Shown: piece after piece, positions 1-5,701 of the stretch
Numbering within the stretch: position 1 is the stretch's first letter
How the letters are laid out: each line of letters starts with the position of its first letter
Source: Acetobacteraceae bacterium
GTDB lineage: Bacteria > Pseudomonadota > Alphaproteobacteria > Acetobacterales > Acetobacteraceae
Assembly: GCA_947476855.1 (NCBI GenBank)
Contig: CANJSR010000332.1
Span: 1 to 5,701 of the forward strand
DNA length: 5,701 bases
Direction of reading: 5' to 3'
Notes under the pieces: generated by a model
Databases searched by the model: none
Told to the model about the DNA's origin: nothing
The model's input: the letters and a program-made list of their open reading frames with translations, nothing else
Made by a program: the position numbers and the translations under genes

Positions 1-1580
1 GTGCCGGACCCGCCGGAAATCCCCACCCCGCCATAGCCGCCGATCAGGCCGGATGCCGCGTTGTCGACCGTGCCGCCGGCGGCCAGGGACACGCCCGCGT
101 TGAAGGTGCCGTAGATCGAGCCCTCGTTCCGGACAGTGCCGGCCGCGCCCGCGACAATCACGCCGTAGTCCCGGCTGGACAGGTCGCCACCCGACAGGTT
201 GGTAACGCTCGCGCCCTCACTGGCCGAAATGCCGGAGCCGTTCAGTCCCTCGATCCGGCCGGCATTGACGATCGTGGGAGCGGCGATGTTGAAGCCGATC
301 GCGCTGTAGTTGCCGGTGATCGTGCCGGTCGCGTTGTTGGTGATCGTCGCGGCCACGGTGCCGCCGATGCCGCTGCGGTTCGTGCCGGTGATCGTGCCGT
401 CATTGACGACGGTCGCCGGGGAACCCTGGAGGTAGACGCCGGAATAGCTGCCGCTGAGGGTGCCGGTGGCGGCGTTGCTCACCTGCCCGCCGGCGTCCAT
501 CGCGACGCCGACGCCGCTTTGTCCCGCCCCGTTGATCAGGCCCTGGTTCACGACCGTGCCGGCCGCGCCGTACATGTCGACGCCGGCGGAAATCCCCCGG
601 ATCACGCCGGAGGCGACGTTGGTGACCGTGCCGCCCTGCTGGCCGCGGATTCCCACGCCGCTGTAGGTACCGAGGGGTGAGATCGAACCCGCGTTGACGA
701 CCGTGCCGCCTTGCTGAAGCTGCACACCGCCGTAGGCACCGAGGATCAGTCCGGCAGACTGGTTGGTAACGGTGCCGAACGAAACCAGGTCGACACCCCA
801 GAGCGCGTTACCCAGAAGGGTGCCGGCGTTGACGACGGTGGCGTTGCCTGACTCCACCCGAATCGCCGAGTAGGTGCCCGCGATTGCCCCGCCGGCCTGA
901 TTGGTGGCGGAAGCGCCATCCCCACCCAACACGATACCATGGATGGACGCGATGATCGTGCCGCCAGCCTGGTTGATCGCCGATCCGCCGTCCTCGACGA
1001 AGATGCCGTGGCGCCCCGCGTCGATGTAGCCGGCGTTCACCGCCGAACCGCCCGCGACGTAGATACCGTCACCACCCGCTTTGATCGTCCCACCGGACTG
1101 GTTGGTCACCTGACCGCCGCCGGTCAGCGCCACGCCGGCAAGGCTCGAATCGATGACGCCCGCATTGGTGGCCGTACCGGTCGGACCATCCATCGAGATG
1201 CCAACGCCGCCGGACTGAATAAGGGCACCCGCCTGATTGTCGACCGTGGCACCGGGATCGGCGACCACGCCATAGGCCGTGGCGTCGATGGTGCCCTGGT
1301 TGATGATGGTGCCACCGTAGACCGCCAGCTCGACCCCGACATTCCCCTGGATCGTGCCGGTGGCCTGGTTGGTCACGGTGCCGCCCGAGGACATCGAAAT
1401 GCCCCAGCCTCCGCCGAGGATGCCGCCCGCGTTGATCACGACGTTGGGTGCGCCCTTGCCGTAAACCGCGGCGTCGCCAAAGAGGATCAACCCCGTGGAT
1501 TCATTGATCAGCGTCGTATCGCCGAGAAGCGTATAGCCGAGACCGATCGTTCCCGAATTCGTGGTCGTTGATCCCGACAT
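1..1580 (-). CDS. Large beta-helix repeat protein, putative secreted or surface adhesin (3'-truncated by window edge)
   Basis: An uninterrupted frame gives 526 complete codons and remains open at the left edge, so the C-terminus is missing. The start is well fixed: ATG at 1580 follows GGAG with a 7-nt spacer, and an in-frame TAG lies at 1634-1632 with no ATG, GTG or TTG between. The product is rich in Gly, Asn, Thr, Val and Ala and poor in charged residues. After a short N-terminal segment (about residues 1-21) it consists entirely of imperfect repeats of 21-25 residues, with the core T-V-x-N-x-(x-x)-G-x-I, then G-V/I, then G-G. Such repeats are known to fold as right-handed beta-helix coils in autotransporter passengers and other large adhesins. 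There is no hydrophobic signal peptide (it begins MSGSTTTNSG), so a type I secretion signal, Hint or RTX domain, or other export module might lie in the missing C-terminus; that is inference. A function in adhesion or biofilm is likely but not shown. The coding sequence is certain; the role is moderate. Confidence 0.88.
   Translation of the reverse strand, partial: MSGSTTTNSGTIGLGYTLLGDTTLINESTGLILFGDAAVYGKGAPNVVINAGGILGGGWGISMSSGGTVTNQATGTIQGNVGVELAVYGGTIINQGTIDATAYGVVADPGATVDNQAGALIQSGGVGISMDGPTGTATNAGVIDSSLAGVALTGGGQVTNQSGGTIKAGGDGIYVAGGSAVNAGYIDAGRHGIFVEDGGSAINQAGGTIIASIHGIVLGGDGASATNQAGGAIAGTYSAIRVESGNATVVNAGTLLGNALWGVDLVSFGTVTNQSAGLILGAYGGVQLQQGGTVVNAGSISPLGTYSGVGIRGQQGGTVTNVASGVIRGISAGVDMYGAAGTVVNQGLINGAGQSGVGVAMDAGGQVSNAATGTLSGSYSGVYLQGSPATVVNDGTITGTNRSGIGGTVAATITNNATGTITGNYSAIGFNIAAPTIVNAGRIEGLNGSGISASEGASVTNLSGGDLSSRDYGVIVAGAAGTVRNEGSIYGTFNAGVSLAAGGTVDNAASGLIGGYGGVGISGGSG
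3..1517 (-). repeat. 22 degenerate beta-helix coil repeats (protein-level) within the adhesin gene
   Basis: Residues 22-526 of the repeat protein divide without remainder into 22 coils of 21-25 residues. Two types occur. The long type has N-x-x-x-G-x-I/L (for example NQATGTI, NQSGGTI, NNATGTI; one variant reads NQAGALI), and the short type has N-x-G-x-I/L (NQGTI, NAGVI, NAGYI, NEGSI). They alternate along the chain, giving a super-repeat of about 46 residues, with one break where two long coils follow each other (840-983). At DNA level the repeats have diverged; the longest exact copy I noticed is 17 bp, at 311-327 and 383-399, both encoding part of G-T-I-T-G. The repeats therefore look old and under protein-level selection rather than recently duplicated. 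Confidence 0.85.
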
Positions 1581-1724
1581 CCGTGCTCTCCCATGCAGGC
1601 GACCCGGCGACGCGGGGCCGATATTTTTCGTCTACCGCCTTCAAGCAATGTCAGCTTAGGACATCCTGCCCCATCTTCGCCAGTCCGCTCGGCGTGCCGA
1701 AACATTACCGCAAGGTGATGGACG
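1581..1724 (-). promoter_or_regulatory. 144-bp intergenic region with weak promoter-like sequence ahead of the repeat-protein gene
   Basis: This gap separates the amidohydrolase stop from the repeat-protein start. On the minus strand, TTGCTT (1648-1643) lies 16 bp before AAATAT (1626-1621), in the only AT-rich patch of the gap; CTGACA (1654-1649) directly precedes it and could be an alternative -35 element. The -10 match is only three of six, so this is a weak candidate. No hairpin followed by a T-run was found. A short palindrome (TCGGC-AC-GCCGA) occurs, but its two-base loop and lack of a T-run argue against a terminator. Read-through from the amidohydrolase is therefore possible. Confidence 0.25.
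1586..1592 (-). promoter_or_regulatory. Ribosome binding site of the repeat-protein gene
   Basis: On the minus strand GGGAGAG precedes the ATG at 1580, with GGAG seven bases from the start codon. It decides the start: the nearby ATG at 1594 is in another frame, and the repeat-protein frame is closed upstream by TAG at 1634-1632. Confidence 0.75.
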
Positions 1725-2954
1725 TCAATGCGGACGGTGCAGCTCGGTCCGCGCGCGCGTCACGGTCCGCACGCCGCGGCGGAACACCGCCAACGGCTCC
1801 CGCAACTCCGCCACCGCCTGTTCCGGCGACGTTGCGTCGATCACGACGATGTCGCCCGGATTGCCAAGCGCGATCCCATAGTCCTTGAGGTTCATCAGCC
1901 GAGCGGAGCGGTCGGAGAGCATGGCGAAGCAGTCGCGCATGTGGGCGCTCTGGCTGATCTGGCATACATTTGCCTGCATGTTCGCCATGCGGATCAAGGA
2001 ACAATCGCCCATCGGCGTAAAAGGATTGAGGACGTTGTTGGTCGATATCGAACAGTTCACGCCACAGTCGCACATCAGGTTCACATCGGCCAACCCACGG
2101 CGGACGTTGTATTCCTGGTCCCGGCCCTGCATGAACAGGTCGGTCGCCGGCAGCACCGTCAGCGCGACGCCGGCATCCGCCATGCGCCTGGCCAGGCCGC
2201 GCTGGTCGGCCACGGGCATGGTCGAATACTTGCAGCCATGGCCCGCCGCGACGCGTCCACCCAGGCGGTACTTCTCGGCCAGGTCGCAGACCTGCCAGAT
2301 ATCCATGTCGACGGGCGCGTTGCCGGAATCGAGGTGCATGTCGATATCGACGTCATACTCCCGCGCCAGATCGAAGATCCGCTGTACATGCGCGTGTCTG
2401 TCCGGATCGTAGTTGGGCGCGGCACCGACGACGCGGGCGCCGCGCTTCAAGGCCTCGACGATCAACTGGTCGGAGCGGGGATTGTCGGTCAGGCTTTCCT
2501 GCGGAAAGACGCACAGCTCCACATCGATGGCCCAGGCGTAGTCGCGGCGGAGCTGTTCCAGCGCCTCGAAGCTCCGCATCTCGACCCCGGCGTCGAGTTC
2601 GACATGCGTTCGCATGCGGGTCGTTCCATGGGCGATACACGCCTCCAGCGTCGCGGCGGCTCGCCGGTAGACATCCTCCTGCGTGAAGCTGTGCTTGACG
2701 GCGGCGACGCGTTCCATCGATCGGGGAACGCGGCCCGGTTCGGGCGCGACACGGTCGATGATGCGGGATTTGTCGAGATGGATATGGGTTTCGACCAGGC
2801 CGGCACAGACCAGCAGGCCGGCGGCGTCATATTCCGGCCCCTCGGCGGTCAGGTTGGGGGCGAGGGCGGTGATCTTCCCCGCCTGGATGCCGATGTCGAT
2901 GGGTGGCGCGTCGGGTGTGGTGGCGATGCGGGCGTTGCGGACGATCAAATCCAT
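1725..2954 (-). CDS. Amidohydrolase family protein, cytosine deaminase (CodA)-like subgroup
   Basis: A complete 409-residue protein of the metal-dependent amidohydrolase superfamily, probably cytoplasmic. The N-terminus (residues 1-50) and C-terminus (about 365-400) form the usual beta-sandwich, around a TIM barrel. Visible motifs: H57-x-H59-L-D-K after strand 1, THVELDAG with H117, DMHLDS with H207, AGHG with H239, and STNNVLNPF at 304-312. Recalled E. coli CodA aligns along most of the length, including R-x-x-N-L-x-DYGIA-x-GN near 352-365, and gives H61/H63, H214 and H246 as counterparts of H57/H59, H207 and H239. However CodA Glu217 corresponds to S210, and the metal-binding Asp313 corresponds to N306. 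Cytosine deamination is therefore unlikely; the substrate is unknown, possibly a ring amide or other C-N bond. Cysteines cluster at C295, C297 and C301. AGGGAAGG lies 9 nt before the ATG. It is 78 bp downstream of the histidine kinase and co-oriented, so co-transcription is possible. Family assignment is confident; substrate is not. Confidence 0.93.
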   Translation of the reverse strand: MDLIVRNARIATTPDAPPIDIGIQAGKITALAPNLTAEGPEYDAAGLLVCAGLVETHIHLDKSRIIDRVAPEPGRVPRSMERVAAVKHSFTQEDVYRRAAATLEACIAHGTTRMRTHVELDAGVEMRSFEALEQLRRDYAWAIDVELCVFPQESLTDNPRSDQLIVEALKRGARVVGAAPNYDPDRHAHVQRIFDLAREYDVDIDMHLDSGNAPVDMDIWQVCDLAEKYRLGGRVAAGHGCKYSTMPVADQRGLARRMADAGVALTVLPATDLFMQGRDQEYNVRRGLADVNLMCDCGVNCSISTNNVLNPFTPMGDCSLIRMANMQANVCQISQSAHMRDCFAMLSDRSARLMNLKDYGIALGNPGDIVVIDATSPEQAVAELREPLAVFRRGVRTVTRARTELHRPH

Positions 2955-2964
2955 GGCGGAGGCC

Positions 2965-3020
2965 CTTCCCTGTCAGCCGTGATGCTGGCCCGTCGGACCG
3001 GTGCGGCGCAAGCAGGGAAG
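2965..3020 (-). promoter_or_regulatory. Inverted repeat that can pair with the amidohydrolase ribosome binding site
   Basis: In the gap between the kinase and amidohydrolase genes, CTTCCCTG (minus strand 3020-3013) is perfectly complementary to CAGGGAAG (2972-2965). The second arm contains most of the Shine-Dalgarno sequence AGGGAAGG of the amidohydrolase. The 40-nt interval holds a smaller potential hairpin, GGTCC-GAC-GGGCC with one G-U pair. If formed in mRNA, the 8-bp stem would hide the ribosome binding site. The pairing is seen directly; the regulatory role is inference. Confidence 0.35.
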
Positions 3021-3032
3021 TGCAGAGTCTGG

Positions 3033-4946
3033 CTACGGAACAGGCACGGTGTTGGCCACGACCCGGCAGGGGGGAATGACGACCTCGATCGTCGTGCCCT
3101 GGCCCTTGACGCTGTGCAGGCGCAGGTCACCGCCGTGGAGTTCCATCAGGCGCAAAGCCAGGGGCAGGCCCAGGCCGGTGCCATCGGCGAGGCGGGACAA
3201 CGTACTGTCGACCTGCCCGAAGGGTTCCATCGCGATCACCATCTCGGCTTCCGACATGCCGATCCCGGTGTCGGTAACCGCGATCAGCACTCCGCCATCG
3301 GCCGCGCGCGACGCGGTGACCGAGACCGTGCCTTCCTCGGGCGTGAATTTCACGGCGTTGGACAGAAGGTTGATCAGCACCTGGCGCATCTTGGTCAGGT
3401 CGACGCGGACCAGCGGTGCATCCTGGGGCAGCGAGACCTCGATCCTGATCCGGCGCGCGCGGGCCTGGGCGCGGATCGAGATCATGCTCGCGTTCACGAC
3501 GTCATGGATGGGCACCACGATCTCGGTCAGGATCGCCGTCCCGGACTCGACCTTGGACAGATCGAGCACGGTGTTGATCAGTTCCAGCAGATGGCGGCCG
3601 GAGCTCAGGATATCGTTGGCGTATTCGGCGACCGGGGCCGCGGAACCCTGGGCGGGTCCGGGCCGGCCGGCCTGTTCCTTGATCAGTTCGGAGAAGCCGA
3701 TGATCGCGTGCAGCGGCGTCCGCAGCTCGTGGCTCATGTTCGCGAGGAACTGCGATTTCGCCTGGTTGGCGGCATCCGCCCGTTCCGCCGTCTTGATCAG
3801 TTCCCGGTTGGCGAGGGCAAGGCGTTCCCGGTCACGGAGGATCTGGGCGTGCGCTTCCTCCAGCCGGCCATGTTCGTGGGCCAGTTCGATTTCCCGCATC
3901 GTGCGGCGCCAGATTTCGCGGATCAGCAGCACGGTCAGCATGCCGATCAGCAGCGTGACGGCGCCGCCGACGGCGATGCTCAAGAGCTTCTGGTTGCGCG
4001 CGCCGGCCAGGATGTCGTCCAGGTCGATGCCGACGCTGACGAACAGGTCGTAGTCGGTCAGCCGCCGCAGCGTGAACAGGCGGACCACGTTGTCGACGGC
4101 GCCGGCCCGTATATACGAGTAGACGCCTCCCGGCGGCAGGTTGGGGTTGAACGGCCCGTCCATGACCGAGGTGCCAACCCCCATCAGCCCGTCCGGGCGA
4201 TCGGCGCTGAAGCGCGCGCGGATGACGCCATCCGGACAGATGATCGCCAGGGTGCCGCGCCGGCCGAGGTCCACCGCCTGGTGCAGCCGCGTCACATGGC
4301 CGGGCGAGAGGGAGAACATCAGCACGCCCAGGAACTTCCCGTCCGCCGCCACCACCCGTCGCGTCACCGGCAGGGTCATTGGCTGGCCCTGCGTCTCCAT
4401 GATCGGATGGCCGATGAACAAGGGCGGGGAGCCGGGATCGCGATGCGCCTCGAACTCCGCCCTGCCGGTGAAGTCCAGTTCCGCGACCGCGGGCGGCATG
4501 CTGCTGAAGATCATTCTGCCATCGGGCCCGATCAGGCCGGCCCGGACGACGGGGCGGGCGACGGCGGCGATATCGGCGGTAAGCCGGGCGGCATCCAGCG
4601 TGCCCTGACCGTGCTCCCACTCCTCCCGGATACGACCGGCGATCAGTTCCATGGCCGAGGAGATCGCATCCATCATCCGCGTCGACTCGGAGGCGAAGGC
4701 GGCGGACAGGTTGTGCCCCTGCGAACGGGCGCGCTCGACCGCCGTCTGCCCCTCGATATGGGTCGCGAAGATGATGACCGCCCACAGGCCGACGACCAGC
4801 GCGATGCCGACGGCGGCGATCTTCCGGCTCAGCCGCGTGGCATGGCGGCGGCCGCGGCTCTCAAACTCGGCCATCGACGCGGCCTGACCGGCCTCGATCG
4901 GCTGAATGCCGAGCGATTGGTTATCCCAGAGCCTGCTAAGCCTCAT
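3033..4946 (-). CDS. Membrane sensor histidine kinase with double-CACHE sensor domain
   Basis: A complete 637-residue two-component sensor kinase of the inner membrane. Domains in order: a short cytoplasmic N-terminus, TM1 at about 44-61, a periplasmic dCACHE region at about 62-320 resembling the PDC1/PDC2 pair often joined to GGDEF proteins ([42 protein letters not shown]), TM2 at about 321-342, a charged coiled-coil linker to about 398, HisKA with phospho-acceptor H406 in [18 protein letters not shown], then HATPase_c with N-box N526/N530, G1 DTGIG (D559), F-box EPFGQV and G2 GTGLGL. All catalytic boxes are intact. The [17 protein letters not shown] segment is typical of PleC-like kinases of alphaproteobacteria. 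There is no receiver or Hpt domain and no response regulator in the window, so the partner lies elsewhere. The first ATG (4946) has AGGG seven bases upstream and an in-frame stop at 5006-5004; the ATG at 4874 (residue 25) is an alternative with a poorer site. CACHE domains usually bind small organic molecules; the ligand here is unknown. Confidence 0.95.
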   Translation of the reverse strand: MRLSRLWDNQSLGIQPIEAGQAASMAEFESRGRRHATRLSRKIAAVGIALVVGLWAVIIFATHIEGQTAVERARSQGHNLSAAFASESTRMMDAISSAMELIAGRIREEWEHGQGTLDAARLTADIAAVARPVVRAGLIGPDGRMIFSSMPPAVAELDFTGRAEFEAHRDPGSPPLFIGHPIMETQGQPMTLPVTRRVVAADGKFLGVLMFSLSPGHVTRLHQAVDLGRRGTLAIICPDGVIRARFSADRPDGLMGVGTSVMDGPFNPNLPPGGVYSYIRAGAVDNVVRLFTLRRLTDYDLFVSVGIDLDDILAGARNQKLLSIAVGGAVTLLIGMLTVLLIREIWRRTMREIELAHEHGRLEEAHAQILRDRERLALANRELIKTAERADAANQAKSQFLANMSHELRTPLHAIIGFSELIKEQAGRPGPAQGSAAPVAEYANDILSSGRHLLELINTVLDLSKVESGTAILTEIVVPIHDVVNASMISIRAQARARRIRIEVSLPQDAPLVRVDLTKMRQVLINLLSNAVKFTPEEGTVSVTASRAADGGVLIAVTDTGIGMSEAEMVIAMEPFGQVDSTLSRLADGTGLGLPLALRLMELHGGDLRLHSVKGQGTTIEVVIPPCRVVANTVPVP

Positions 4947-4995
4947 TCCCGTACCCTGGTCCCAGACAATTCCGCGGCGACCCGTGATGTTTCCA

Positions 4996-5024
4996 ATTAT
5001 GTCTCATAGCACCATGCATGAGAC
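4996..5024 (-). promoter_or_regulatory. Inverted repeat, possible operator, overlapping a weak -10-like element upstream of the kinase
   Basis: GTCTCAT at 5001-5007 and ATGAGAC at 5018-5024 form a perfect 7-bp inverted repeat with a 10-base spacer. On the minus strand CATAAT (5001-4996), five of six matches to the -10 consensus, starts at the edge of the repeat and lies about 50 bases before the kinase ATG. The sequence 17 bp upstream of it is a poor -35 match. A regulator-binding site over a kinase promoter is possible but rests only on this geometry. Confidence 0.25.
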
Positions 5025-5037
5025 CCGCCCAGGCGGG
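5024..5037 (-). terminator. GC-rich hairpin directly after the alpha/beta hydrolase stop codon
   Basis: On the minus strand CCCGCC-TG-GGCGGG begins one base after the TGA of the hydrolase (5041-5039). The stem is strong: six complementary pairs, or five with a four-base loop. A T-run does not follow (the next bases are TCTCATGC), so this is not a standard intrinsic terminator. It may stabilise the mRNA 3' end, attenuate read-through, or have no function. Confidence 0.3.
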
Positions 5038-5038
5038 A

Positions 5039-5701
5039 TCAGTCCCCTTGGAGGAACTGGCCCACCTTGTCGATGAACAGCGGCAACTGGTCGTGATGGA
5101 CCCAGTGGCCGGCCTTTTCGACGCCCAGCACCTGGGCGTTCCTGAAGTATGACAGGCGCCCGTCCTCGGCCGGATCGCGCGCCCAGCTTTCCTTGCCATA
5201 GACCAGCAGGGTGGGACAGGTGATGTTGGACCAGAGTTCGGCGATCGCCTCCCGCGTCATGTCATAGGGCGGCCAGAGCCGGACATAGGGGTCGAACTTC
5301 CAGCCATAGGTCCCATCCTCGTTCTGGTTGACGCCGTGCTCGGTCAGATGACGGACCTGTTCGGCCGAGAGGTGGGCGTTCTCCTCCTGCATGCGGGCGC
5401 AGGCATCGGCGAGCGTCGGGTAGCGGCGCGGGCGACGGCCGGCGTTGACGCGGGTTTCGTCGATCCAGGTCCGCATGCGTTCGGCGATCGGGGTCTTGTC
5501 GGATTGCGCGCCCTGCCGCGGGCCCGGCCCCAGGCCCTCGATCGCGATCAGGCGGGCGACGTTCTCCGGGTAGATGCCGGCGTAGCGGACGGCGACGTTG
5601 CCGCCCAGGGAATGGGCGATGATGTTGACCGGGGCCAGCTTCTGCTGATGGATCACCTGCGCCAGGTCGTAGACGTAGTTCGCCATGGTGTAGTGGCCCG
5701 A
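5039..5701 (-). CDS. Alpha/beta hydrolase fold protein (5'-truncated by window edge)
   Basis: The frame is open to the right edge, giving 220 visible C-terminal residues. The ATG at 5686 is internal: the residues before it (SGHYT) continue the conserved G-x-Y-T-x-x-x-Y-x-x-D segment that precedes the nucleophile in this family, so roughly 70-90 N-terminal residues, including the oxyanion-loop strand, lie outside. The nucleophile elbow is NIIAHSLGGN with Ser31 (visible numbering); the first Gly of G-x-S-x-G is Ala, a common variant. The acid is probably D176 in ESWARDP, or a nearby acidic residue, and the histidine is H199 in KAGHWVHHDQ. EGLGPGP and NEDGTYGWKFD are typical of a widespread bacterial subgroup annotated only as alpha/beta hydrolase. 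The enzyme is probably cytoplasmic, cleaving an ester, lactone or similar bond; the substrate is unknown. The kinase gene follows after 92 bp on the same strand. Confidence 0.93.
   Translation of the reverse strand, partial: SGHYTMANYVYDLAQVIHQQKLAPVNIIAHSLGGNVAVRYAGIYPENVARLIAIEGLGPGPRQGAQSDKTPIAERMRTWIDETRVNAGRRPRRYPTLADACARMQEENAHLSAEQVRHLTEHGVNQNEDGTYGWKFDPYVRLWPPYDMTREAIAELWSNITCPTLLVYGKESWARDPAEDGRLSYFRNAQVLGVEKAGHWVHHDQLPLFIDKVGQFLQGD

Noticed and set aside
939..1571. A 210-codon plus-strand frame opposite the repeat-protein gene
   Set aside because: It mirrors the repeat structure on the wrong strand and yields an Arg/Asp/Gly-rich product with no recognisable family; the minus-strand frame has the repeats, the ribosome binding site and a fixed start.
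1..1580. CRISPR-like or tandem DNA repeat array suggested by recurring GTGCCG and TTGGTGACCGTGCC words
   Set aside because: Copies are irregular in spacing and sequence, and every interval preserves one minus-strand reading frame; the periodicity is that of protein coils.
1581..1724. Intrinsic terminator after the amidohydrolase
   Set aside because: The only palindrome (TCGGC-AC-GCCGA) has a two-base loop and no following T-run; the short AT-rich patch at 1621-1628 is not preceded by a stable stem on the minus strand.
3832..4785. A 317-codon minus-strand frame overlapping the kinase gene in another phase
   Set aside because: It is rich in Arg, Gly, Pro and Ala without motifs, and the overlapping kinase frame contains the CACHE sensor and transmembrane segments.
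1728..5009. A 1093-codon open frame on the plus strand, antisense to the amidohydrolase and the kinase
   Set aside because: The predicted protein is a low-complexity mix of Asp, Gly, His, Gln, Arg and Ala with no domain, and it runs opposite two genes with intact family motifs across both of their full lengths. Long antisense frames are expected in GC-rich genes with strong codon bias.
4936..5199. An 87-codon minus-strand frame bridging the hydrolase-kinase gap
   Set aside because: It overlaps the conserved C-terminus of the hydrolase out of frame, and has no convincing domain or composition of a real protein.

Overview
The window is a GC-rich piece of bacterial chromosome with all four recognisable genes on the minus strand. 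The CACHE-sensor histidine kinase, the CodA-related amidohydrolase and the long signal-less beta-helix protein together suggest an alphaproteobacterium, perhaps of the Rhodospirillales/Acetobacteraceae type. That placement is inference from gene style; there is no marker gene in the window.

Layout, read in the direction of transcription from high to low coordinates: (1) 5701-5039, the C-terminal 220 residues of an alpha/beta hydrolase whose start lies outside the window; (2) a 92-bp gap with two adjoining inverted repeats; (3) 4946-3033, a complete membrane sensor histidine kinase with a periplasmic double-CACHE sensor and a HisKA/HATPase_c core but no receiver domain; (4) a 77-78 bp gap with an inverted repeat whose downstream arm contains the ribosome binding site of the next gene; (5) 2954-1725, a complete amidohydrolase related to cytosine deaminase CodA but lacking two of its key acidic residues; (6) a 144-bp gap with no clear terminator and only a weak promoter-like stretch; (7) 1580 to the left edge, the first 526 codons of a large glycine/asparagine-rich repeat protein, predicted to be a right-handed beta-helix and probably a surface or secreted adhesin. 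It runs off the window without a stop.

How they may work together: nothing proves a shared pathway. The hydrolase, kinase and amidohydrolase are co-oriented with short gaps and could be co-transcribed, in which case the kinase might sense a small molecule that the hydrolases act on; this is speculative. The repeat protein has its own strong ribosome binding site and an in-frame stop just upstream, so its start is fixed and it has no classical signal peptide.

I did not find a clearly new multi-gene system. The points most worth a second look are the regular two-coil alternation in the repeat protein, its missing signal peptide, the altered active site of the amidohydrolase, and the inverted repeats in the two gaps flanking the kinase.
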